Shown: positions 7,795-13,840 of the stretch, piece after piece
Position numbering within the stretch: the stretch's first letter is position 1
How the letters are laid out: every line of letters begins with the position of its first letter
NCBI GenBank assembly: GCA_029559475.1
Contig: JAKQBN010000059.1
Coordinates: 1-25,963, forward strand
Direction of reading: 5' to 3'
Length of the DNA: 25,963 nt
Source of the DNA: a bacterium
GTDB lineage: Bacteria; UBA4055
The notes under the pieces: model-generated
The model's database searches: none
Told to the model about the DNA's origin: nothing
The model's input: only the letters and a program-made list of their open reading frames with translations
Position numbers and translations under genes: made by a program

Positions 7795-8477
7795 AACTGT
7801 TTATTTCAATTATCGTAATTTTGGCAAATTTATCTATTTTAACAGCCAAGGAGGAGAAAATGAACATTCTCGATAAGATTAGCGTCATAGTTCATTCGTC
7901 TGTCCGTATTGACGGAGAAAAGATAATATATTTCGATCCCTACAAACTTCCTGAGAATATGCCCAAAGCGGATATCATCTTCATAACTCATGAACACAGA
8001 GATCATATGTCTCCGGAAGATGTGGCAAAGATCGCAAAAGACAGTACCGTAATAGTCATTTCCAAAACTGTCGCGCATTCGTTTAAAGGACATGTCATTG
8101 CTGTTTCTCCGGGTGAGGAAAAAATGATAGCCGGTATACCTGTAAGAATCGTTCCCGCGTACAACACTAATAAAAAGTTCCATACAAAAGACCGCGGATG
8201 GGTAGGGTATATAGTTACAGTCGATAATACTAAAGTATATTTTGCCGGCGATACAGACCGGATACCCGAGATGAAAACGTTCAAAGCGGATATCGCCTTA
8301 TTGCCTGTTTCCGGAACCTATGTGATGACCGCCGATGAGGCTGCGCAGGCAGCGTTGGATATAAATCCCAAAATCGCAATTCCGATCCATTACGGAACTG
8401 TTGTAGGCACAAAAGAAGATGCGCAGAAATTTGCCGATCTGCTTAAGGGAAAGATCGAAGTCGTTATAAAGCATTAA
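7791..8477 (+). CDS. MBL-fold metal-dependent hydrolase (UlaG-like)
   Basis: 228-residue metallo-beta-lactamase-fold protein of the small UlaG-like branch. Zinc ligands: 'THEHRDHM' (His67, His69, Asp71, His72), 'FAGDTD' (Asp154) and 'PIHYGT' (His200); 'VPAYN' (121-125) is also typical. From ATG 7791, residues 1-19 form a convincing signal peptide (MKLF, hydrophobic run, ending ILTA), giving an exported enzyme. A second in-frame ATG at 7860 (residue 24) follows a perfect AAGGAGG (7848-7854) and would give a 205-residue cytosolic form that begins where the catalytic fold begins. The upstream start overlaps the GrpB stop by 4 bp. Both starts are plausible; the longer is reported. The substrate is unknown. 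Confidence 0.8.
   Translation: MKLFISIIVILANLSILTAKEEKMNILDKISVIVHSSVRIDGEKIIYFDPYKLPENMPKADIIFITHEHRDHMSPEDVAKIAKDSTVIVISKTVAHSFKGHVIAVSPGEEKMIAGIPVRIVPAYNTNKKFHTKDRGWVGYIVTVDNTKVYFAGDTDRIPEMKTFKADIALLPVSGTYVMTADEAAQAALDINPKIAIPIHYGTVVGTKEDAQKFADLLKGKIEVVIKH
7848..7854 (+). promoter_or_regulatory. Strong internal Shine-Dalgarno before ATG 7860
   Basis: AAGGAGG ends 5 bases before the in-frame ATG at 7860, inside the codons for the end of the MBL protein's signal peptide (Lys-Glu-Glu-Lys). It is a better ribosome site than that of ATG 7791 and could direct a leaderless cytosolic product. It may equally be a coincidence of Lys/Glu codons. Confidence 0.45.
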
Positions 8478-8521
8478 ATAAACAAGTGAGAAAAAGCAGT
8501 ATATTAAGTAAGGTTTAACAA

Positions 8522-8824
8522 ATGGAAGAAGTAAAAAAGATATACTCGGGTTACGGAGAATATGAAAGGCTGATCCGGCACAGAATGGAATTTTATATTA
8601 ATCTCAGATATATAAAAGAAAATATTCCTGATAAGAGCCTGAAAATTCTTTATCTGGGCGGGGGACCGGGCAGGTATGCGATAGAACTCACAAAAGCCGG
8701 TCATAAAGTAACTTTGATCGACCTTACTGATTTTCATGTTAAAGAGGCTAAAAGATTAAGTAAGGAAGAAAAAATAAAACTTCACATTGATCTTGTAGCT
8801 GCAAAAATGTTTACGGTACATTAG
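8522..8824 (+). pseudogene. Truncated class I SAM-dependent methyltransferase
   Basis: Only 100 residues, against about 230-260 for full methyltransferases of this kind. The N-terminal helix and SAM-binding motif I are intact: 'ILYLGGGPGRYAIELTKAG' followed by the acidic 'VTLIDL' strand. The sequence stops soon after 'EAKRLSKEEKIKLHIDLVAA', before motifs II-IV and the substrate-binding half, with the tail 'KMFTVH'. No continuation is evident in the 125 bp before the next gene, so this looks like a deletion remnant rather than a simple frameshift. A small inverted repeat (AATGT, 7 bases, ACATT; 8806-8822) sits right at the truncation point. The N-terminal half alone should not be catalytically active. 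Confidence 0.7.
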
Positions 8825-8890
8825 TATCTTCCCTAAAATTTAAATCTACTGAAATAAAGAGGTTTTTTTCGATATATTTCAAAATAACAC

Positions 8891-8921
8891 TTGACTTGAA
8901 CCTAGGGTTTATGTTTACATT
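8891..8921 (+). promoter_or_regulatory. MerR-type promoter/operator for the regulator gene
   Basis: TTGACT (-35, 8891-8896) and TACATT (-10, 8916-8921) are separated by 19 bp, the over-long spacer typical of MerR-controlled promoters. The spacer carries a near-palindrome, AACCTAGGGTT (8899-8909), centred on CCTAGG. Transcription would begin near 8928, just ahead of the regulator's start at 8950, which predicts autoregulation. It is seen by eye; binding is inferred. Confidence 0.7.
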
Positions 8922-8949
8922 GTTTTTATAAATGAAAACCGGAGGAAAT

Positions 8950-10317
8950 ATGTATTACAGCATAGGAGAATTTTCAAAGGTAACGAACCTGACACCAAAA
9001 ATGTTGAAGATCTACCACGAAATGGGTCTTTTGATACCTGCAAAGGTGGATGAGTTTTCAAAGTACCGGTGTTATAATGAAAGTAATTTTGAGGCTGCAA
9101 ACCTGATAAGTTTCTTTAAGCAGTTTGATTTTTCATTAGCTGAAATAAAAGAGATCGTTGACAATCAGGATGATGAATTAATTTTAACAGAATTTCTTGA
9201 AAAGCAAAAAGATGTTATTGAGAACAAGATTACCAAATACAATTTTGTTATGGGTTTGATAAACGGCAAATTAAATCGGAGGATCATCATGTCAGAAAAA
9301 AATAGCAAATCAGAGCAAAGAAGCCGTTTCTGGAAACTGTTCTCCAAATTGATAGGCAGAGAAGTTTCAATGGCAGATTCTCTTAAGATCGCCTCAGATA
9401 GTGCGGATGATGAGTTGAAATCTGTGATTGCAGATGTCATAAATGAAATTGAAGAAGGAAAAAAACTGCATGATACAATGGGCAAATACAATACCGTATT
9501 TACCGAACTTGAAATATTCGTAATTAATCCCTATAGCGAAGAAAAATGTCTGAATACAGCTTCGATTATGTTAGGTGATTGTCTCGAAAAAGTAGGCTTT
9601 CCTGATAATTCAGAAGAACAAAAAAATACGCGTTCAAATTACTGGAAAACTTTCGGTTTGCTTTTAGATTCGGGGGTTTCACTAACAAAAGGTATGGAAA
9701 TCGCTTCCGAATGGGCAGATGAAAAAGTTAAAGCTGTTACAAAGCAAATGATAGAGGAAATATGTAATGGTATAGATTATTTTACTACTCTTAAAGACAG
9801 ACCGGAAATTTTCACAGAGCTTGAAATAGAATTGATAAGAATTGGTGAACAATCCGGGTATCTGGACATTTTTCTCAGAATATTACCAAGTGTTGTTAAA
9901 ATGAAAGAGGTATCTGAATCAGAAAACGAGAAAAGAAAAGATTTCTGGAAAGTGATAGGAGAGTTTAAAGAAGAAAATGCTTTTGAATCTATTGATAATA
10001 AGGCTTATGATGCAAACTATAATTTTATAGTGAAATTTAATGAAAATAAAGAGACGAATGAGAAAAGAAAACTACCTGACAGAAATAATTTTCATTTATT
10101 TCAAGATGTTATTCGCGTTGCTTTATTTGTGGCTGATGATAAGTTAAGAGCTATTTCAAAAAATATCATGGAAGAAATAAGGGAGAAAAAAACGCTGTCA
10201 TCAATAATGGAAAAACACCCCGACATTTTTCAGGAATTTGAAACTAAGCTGATAACCTTAGGCGAAGCGAATAAGAATATTGGTAAGGCTGCTCATGATA
10301 TTATTGAGATTTTGTAG
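8950..10317 (+). CDS. MerR-family regulator fused to tandem GspF/PilC-like (T2SF) modules
   Basis: 455 residues from ATG 8950, chosen because GGAGG (8941-8945) precedes it and an in-frame ATG at 8932 would lie almost on the predicted transcription start. Residues 1-70 are a MerR winged helix-turn-helix ('YSIGEFSKVTNLTPKMLKIYH', 3-23); 75-110 is the dimerising coiled coil. Instead of a GyrI-like ligand domain, the rest is helical and repeats the pattern of the cytoplasmic T2SF domain of GspF/PilC proteins. Module 1 is about 127-197, module 2 about 231-317 ('YWKTFGLLLDSGVSL', then 'LIRIGEQSGYLD'), module 3 about 384-453 ('ITLGEANKNIG'), with a short degenerate start at 332 ('FWKVIGEF'). No membrane helices are present, unlike true GspF. 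The likely role is a transcription factor with an unusual sensing or assembly domain; the ligand is unknown. A ribosome site lies at the domain junction. Confidence 0.75.
   Translation: MYYSIGEFSKVTNLTPKMLKIYHEMGLLIPAKVDEFSKYRCYNESNFEAANLISFFKQFDFSLAEIKEIVDNQDDELILTEFLEKQKDVIENKITKYNFVMGLINGKLNRRIIMSEKNSKSEQRSRFWKLFSKLIGREVSMADSLKIASDSADDELKSVIADVINEIEEGKKLHDTMGKYNTVFTELEIFVINPYSEEKCLNTASIMLGDCLEKVGFPDNSEEQKNTRSNYWKTFGLLLDSGVSLTKGMEIASEWADEKVKAVTKQMIEEICNGIDYFTTLKDRPEIFTELEIELIRIGEQSGYLDIFLRILPSVVKMKEVSESENEKRKDFWKVIGEFKEENAFESIDNKAYDANYNFIVKFNENKETNEKRKLPDRNNFHLFQDVIRVALFVADDKLRAISKNIMEEIREKKTLSSIMEKHPDIFQEFETKLITLGEANKNIGKAAHDIIEIL
9278..9291 (+). promoter_or_regulatory. Internal Shine-Dalgarno and ATG at the MerR/T2SF junction
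   Basis: GGAGG (9278-9282) is followed 6 bases later by an in-frame ATG (9289-9291), residue 114 of the regulator. It lies right after the MerR coiled coil and before the first T2SF-like module. Use of this start would give a 342-residue protein of T2SF-like modules without the DNA-binding domain. Alternatively it is a relic of a separate gene that became fused. Confidence 0.5.
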
Positions 10318-10342
10318 TTAAAATACTTGAGCAATTAAACTC

Positions 10343-10387
10343 TTGACAAAGCGTACGAAATTCCGTACTTTTATTCTAAGAAGGAGG
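10343..10387 (+). promoter_or_regulatory. Promoter and YefM-like operator of the toxin-antitoxin operon
   Basis: TTGACA (10343-10348) and TACTTT (10366-10371) form a promoter with a 17-bp spacer. The inverted repeat GTACGAAATTCCGTAC (10353-10368) covers the spacer and overlaps the -10 box, placing two GTAC cores 12 bp apart. The E. coli yefM-yoeB operator likewise has two TGTACA-core palindromes about 12 bp apart, so repression by the antitoxin or the toxin-antitoxin complex is expected. A strong AAGGAGG (10381-10387) precedes the antitoxin ATG. Confidence 0.72.
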
Positions 10388-10394
10388 TATTCGG

Positions 10395-10637
10395 ATGACT
10401 ACAATAAATGTAACTGAAGCCAGAAAAAACTTATACAATCTTGTGGATTTGGCAAACGAATCGCACGAAACTATTATGATATCAGGCAAAAGAGGAAATG
10501 CCGTTTTAATCTCCGAAGAAGACTGGTCAGCCATCAATGAAACTCTTTACCTTCTCTCAATTCCAAAGATGCGGGAATCAATAAAGAAAGGGCTGGAAAC
10601 TCCTGTTGACGAATGCGATACGGATCTTGACTGGTGA
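10395..10637 (+). CDS. YefM/Phd-family antitoxin
   Basis: 80-residue antitoxin of a type II toxin-antitoxin pair. The N-terminal half is the Phd/YefM DNA-binding and dimerisation fold: 'INVTEARKNLYNLVDLANE' then 'ETIMISGKRGNAVLISEEDW'. The C-terminal part ('LYLLSIPKMRESIKKGLET', then an acidic tail) is the flexible segment that wraps the toxin in YefM. It neutralises the RNase encoded next and should repress its own promoter through the GTAC-core inverted repeat upstream. Its TGA overlaps the toxin's GTG start by 4 bp, the usual way to keep antitoxin in excess. Length and motifs are normal. Confidence 0.9.
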   Translation: MTTINVTEARKNLYNLVDLANESHETIMISGKRGNAVLISEEDWSAINETLYLLSIPKMRESIKKGLETPVDECDTDLDW

Positions 10638-10897
10638 AGTGGAAATTGATCTATACAAAACAGGCTCAGAAAGATGCTTTAAAGCTGAAATTAGCAGGAC
10701 TCAAAGATAAAGCTGCGGAACTGCTTAAGATTCTCTCCGATGATTCTTTACAAAATCCTCCGAAGTATGAAAAGCTCGTAGGTGATCTTTCTAGTGCATT
10801 TTCAAGAAGAATAAACATTCAGCATCGGCTTGTTTACCAGATTTGTGAAAAAGAAAAGACCGTAAAAATCATCAGAATGTGGACTCATTATGAGTAG
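10634..10897 (+). CDS. yoeB: Txe/YoeB-family mRNA interferase toxin
   Basis: 87-residue toxin of the RelE superfamily, Txe/YoeB branch, which cleaves mRNA in the ribosomal A site. It begins with GTG at 10634 inside the antitoxin stop (GTGA). The YoeB catalytic residues line up: Glu46 in 'KYEKL', Arg65 in 'QHRLVY', and the terminal His85-Tyr86 in 'MWTHYE'. E. coli YoeB uses Glu46, Arg65, His83 and Tyr84, so the toxin appears active. 'LVGDLSSAFSRRIN' also matches the family. The last bases overlap the start of the acetyltransferase gene by 8 bp, so the toxin-antitoxin transcript probably continues downstream. Confidence 0.9.
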   Translation: MKWKLIYTKQAQKDALKLKLAGLKDKAAELLKILSDDSLQNPPKYEKLVGDLSSAFSRRINIQHRLVYQICEKEKTVKIIRMWTHYE

Positions 10898-11669
10898 GAT
10901 GATGACAAACTGGACAAATAAAGCTATTGAATCAGAGATCGAATATACGCTTGCCCGCGGAAGCGTAACTGTAGAACATAATAACTTCACACTTCTCGAG
11001 AACATGTTCGTTAAATGGTCGGGAGATTTCAACAGGGTTGTAAAGATAAAAGCGCACAACATCGATTCACTGCTTAACACAATTTCCGAAATTGAAGAAC
11101 TGTTTATCTCTAAGGGTATAGAGTGTCCGGTTTATTTAGACCTTGACGAATCGTTCGTTCCAGGAAAAGATTATTCCGAAAAGCTTGAAGATAGAGGGTA
11201 TTCGTTACGCAAAGAGCCGTTTTTATTCTCAGAGACAACAAATACTCATCTCCCTGATGATTACAAACTTGTAAAGATGACAGATGAGGAGAGCCTTTCA
11301 CTCTTGAAGGAAGAGCAGGTCAATAACGGTTACTATTCTGAAAGCGAATTTGAAAATACAGACAAAAAACTTCATATTATGTTTATAGATAAATTCGGGC
11401 ACTATAAGCTGGTGAAAAATGATGAAAAAATCGGTACTGTTTATATTGCTTTAATTGATGATTACTGCAGACTCTTCTCGGTGGTGATAAACGAAAAAGT
11501 CAGAAATTGCGGCCATGGGAAAGCTCTCATCGAATGCATTAAAGAATTTGGAAGCAGGTCGGGAAAATCATATATTCTTCTCAATTCACCAGAACGAAAT
11601 TTCGGATTCTATGAAAAATGCGGTTTTAATATATGTGCGTACATACACAGACTATGGAGAAAAAAGTAA
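10890..11669 (+). CDS. GNAT-family N-acetyltransferase
   Basis: 259-residue protein with a C-terminal GNAT fold (about 120-259). Acetyl-CoA binding motif A is visible as 'VINEKVRNCGHGKALIECI', followed by 'SYILLNSPERNFGFYEKCGF' typical of motif B. The N-terminal 120 residues look like a diverged second GNAT-like half ('VYLDLDESFVPGKDYSEKLEDRGY'), as in two-domain acetyltransferases. The first ATG (10890) overlaps the toxin gene by 8 bp; ATG 10899 and 10902 are alternative starts. Because it is tied to the toxin-antitoxin operon it may be co-expressed cargo. The acceptor substrate cannot be inferred. Confidence 0.78.
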   Translation: MSRMMTNWTNKAIESEIEYTLARGSVTVEHNNFTLLENMFVKWSGDFNRVVKIKAHNIDSLLNTISEIEELFISKGIECPVYLDLDESFVPGKDYSEKLEDRGYSLRKEPFLFSETTNTHLPDDYKLVKMTDEESLSLLKEEQVNNGYYSESEFENTDKKLHIMFIDKFGHYKLVKNDEKIGTVYIALIDDYCRLFSVVINEKVRNCGHGKALIECIKEFGSRSGKSYILLNSPERNFGFYEKCGFNICAYIHRLWRKK

Positions 11670-11686
11670 AGGCTAAATCAGTAAAA

Positions 11687-12367
11687 ATGACAAAAGAAAT
11701 CAAAACGCACTATATCGGCCACGACGGAGCTTACAGGTACCGGAAAGCAAAAGGCGAACCCGGCTGGGCTTCAGAAGAAGACAATTTGAAATTCGAAAAG
11801 GTGATCGAAGACAGCCTGAAGACAGCTTGTGTTCCAAAGGGCGGTAAAGTTCTTGAGCTTGGCTGCGGTGCAGGAGATATGACTTTAGTTTTGGCCGCAA
11901 AAGGCTATGAAACATACGGGATCGATATTTCACCGACGGCCATTGAATGGTCGAAAGAAAAAGCGTCAGAAAGGAATTTGAGAGCTGATTTCAGGGTCGG
12001 CAGCGTGCTGGATCTGAGCTATTTTCCTGACAATTACTTCGACTATATTTTGGACGGTCACTGCCTGCACTGCATAATCGGCAAAGATAGAAAGAAGCTT
12101 CTTTCGGAAACTCTTCGTGTTCTTAAACCGGGCGGAATTTTCTTCTCCGAAACGATGTGCGGTGAAATAAGAGACCCGGAAGTTCTTAAATTGTTCGATC
12201 CTGAATCAAGATGCATGATAAGAGATGGTGTCGCAGGCAGATACATCGGCGCGGCAGAAGATATAATAGCCGAAGTTAAAAAGGCGGGTTTTAAGATCAT
12301 TAAAAGTGAAGTAAGTCCCGACCCGGAGGCGCAGGATGATCTGAGAATTCTTGCTTCTAAAAACTAG
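11687..12367 (+). CDS. Class I SAM-dependent methyltransferase (Methyltransf_11 type)
   Basis: 226 residues from ATG 11687, with ATG 11654 and 11633 as longer options that overlap the acetyltransferase gene; none has a strong ribosome site. The Rossmann-fold methyltransferase motifs are complete: motif I 'VLELGCGAGDMTLVLAAKG', the acidic strand 'TYGIDIS', motif II region 'FPDNYFDYILDGHCLHCI', and post-motif 'LRVLKPGGIFFSET'. The start 'IKTHYIGHDGAYRYRKAKGEPGW' resembles small-molecule methyltransferases. It is cytosolic. It is the last gene of the plus-strand accessory run and converges on the minus-strand AsmA-like gene with a 9-bp gap. The methyl acceptor is unknown. Confidence 0.83.
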   Translation: MTKEIKTHYIGHDGAYRYRKAKGEPGWASEEDNLKFEKVIEDSLKTACVPKGGKVLELGCGAGDMTLVLAAKGYETYGIDISPTAIEWSKEKASERNLRADFRVGSVLDLSYFPDNYFDYILDGHCLHCIIGKDRKKLLSETLRVLKPGGIFFSETMCGEIRDPEVLKLFDPESRCMIRDGVAGRYIGAAEDIIAEVKKAGFKIIKSEVSPDPEAQDDLRILASKN

Positions 12368-12376
12368 AATAGTTAA

Positions 12377-13825
12377 CTAAAACAGACTTTTCAGAAGTTT
12401 CTTGCCCTGTTTTTCGCCTTCTTCTTTAGCCTTGTCTTCAATGATAGAACCGGCCTGCTTCTGAATAGTCTTTGTTAATGAAGGCGGAAGCACGGTAACT
12501 TTGACATCAGGATCGGATATGTCGCCTTTTGATGAAAAATCTATGCTCACTCTGCCGTCTTTGACTATGCCTGAAAGCAGGTCTTTTTTAACCTGTGCTT
12601 TATCTATCTTAACGCCTTTAGCTTTGCTGATCTGTTCGTCAATGTATGAATCAACATTTTTAAGCAGATTATCCGATTCTGATTTTGACACGAGCAGGTT
12701 GCCTTTGAACGAATGCTGATTGTTCAGCACATTGAACCAGCCGTCTTTCTGGATGGTAATATCATAATCGCCTGTCTCGGCTTTCAGCTCCTCCTCGAAT
12801 GAGACTTTGCCGTCTTTGTATCTGATCTTCGTATTCGCGTCTTTTTCAACCACAGCCTTTTTACTCAACAGACTCAGGTCAAGACCCATCTGATCAAGGG
12901 TCGAAAGAGTTGATTTGACTTCTTCCATCGCAACGAGCGCTACTATGAAAGATCCTTCTTTGATGGTTAGGTCATACAATGCTTCAGGCTCGATCTTGCC
13001 TGTCATTGGGTTCATCGGTCTGATATCTGCATGGGATCTCAGGATCAGCTTAGCCTGCTCTTTATTGTCCTTGTTTGAGATCAAAAGATCGGTATCTATC
13101 TTGATATTAGCTTTATTATGCTGTTCAAGATCCTTCGGATCAAAATCTATCTGACTGATCACGATATAAAGATCTGAGATTAAAAATCTTTGATCGGTGG
13201 CTTTAAAAAGTATATCTATTTCGCCTTTCTCAATACCTATCTGATTCAGTTCCGCCGCAATGGGAATATCTTTCGCGTTGAATTCCCTTGCAGGATCTTC
13301 TGATGAAGTTTTTGAGGCTGATGTTTCCTCAGCTGTTTCTTCCGCTTCCTGATTTTCATGCTCATCATAAGAATATTCGTCAGTGCTGTCAGTTTTCTTC
13401 ATCAACTGATTGATGTTATTGTTCCCTTTTTTCCCGATCGTCAGTTTCATTTTCGGTTCTGAAATGATCAGTTTATTCAGTTCAAATTTTTTGTGTAACA
13501 AAGGAAATAAATTTGCTTTAAGCTCTATATTGTCAATTGATATAAGTTCATTCTCTATTTTAGGTCTTTTATCTATGTGGACTTTATTTTCGACGAATTC
13601 GTCCTTTGGACCTATCTTGATCTTATCCAGTTCAAGTGATGGCGTGAAAGAAAAGAGCCCTATGCTGATATCTTCAAGCTCAAATCTTGCGCTTGTATTC
13701 GCCTCAGCCTGCTCGACGATAATATTCCTGTCAAAATAATTTTCCAGATATATCTTGATCCCGAACAGGATCAGGATAACGAGAAGGATAAATCCTATGA
13801 TAATTCTAAAGATCCATTTTAACAT
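12377..13825 (-). CDS. AsmA-like inner-membrane-anchored protein
   Basis: 482 residues. One N-terminal membrane helix (about 5-27, rich in Ile/Leu) is followed by a long periplasmic region. The start resembles AsmA-family/DUF748 proteins: 'NTSARFELEDISIGLFSFTPSLELDKIKIG' spans residues 43-72, and 'LKANLFPLLHKKFELNKLIISEPK' is typical of the AsmA N-terminal fold. A low-complexity acidic stretch (about 148-180, Glu/Ser/Thr-rich) separates it from a beta-rich C-terminal half. Such bridge-like proteins are linked to lipid transport between the membranes and outer-membrane assembly. AGGAGG precedes ATG 13825, and the gene starts 15 bp after the radical SAM gene, as the last cistron of the minus-strand operon. 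The family call is moderately secure; the role is inferred. Confidence 0.68.
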   Translation of the reverse strand: MLKWIFRIIIGFILLVILILFGIKIYLENYFDRNIIVEQAEANTSARFELEDISIGLFSFTPSLELDKIKIGPKDEFVENKVHIDKRPKIENELISIDNIELKANLFPLLHKKFELNKLIISEPKMKLTIGKKGNNNINQLMKKTDSTDEYSYDEHENQEAEETAEETSASKTSSEDPAREFNAKDIPIAAELNQIGIEKGEIDILFKATDQRFLISDLYIVISQIDFDPKDLEQHNKANIKIDTDLLISNKDNKEQAKLILRSHADIRPMNPMTGKIEPEALYDLTIKEGSFIVALVAMEEVKSTLSTLDQMGLDLSLLSKKAVVEKDANTKIRYKDGKVSFEEELKAETGDYDITIQKDGWFNVLNNQHSFKGNLLVSKSESDNLLKNVDSYIDEQISKAKGVKIDKAQVKKDLLSGIVKDGRVSIDFSSKGDISDPDVKVTVLPPSLTKTIQKQAGSIIEDKAKEEGEKQGKKLLKSLF

Positions 13826-13840
13826 TTTGAGCCTCCTGTA

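Noticed and set aside
8806-8822. Intrinsic terminator after the truncated methyltransferase
   Set aside because: The AATGT/ACATT stem is short and AT-rich and is not followed by a run of T.
8932-8949. Start of the MerR-fusion gene at ATG 8932
   Set aside because: Lies within a few bases of the predicted transcription start and has no ribosome site; ATG 8950 has GGAGG and begins exactly at the MerR domain.
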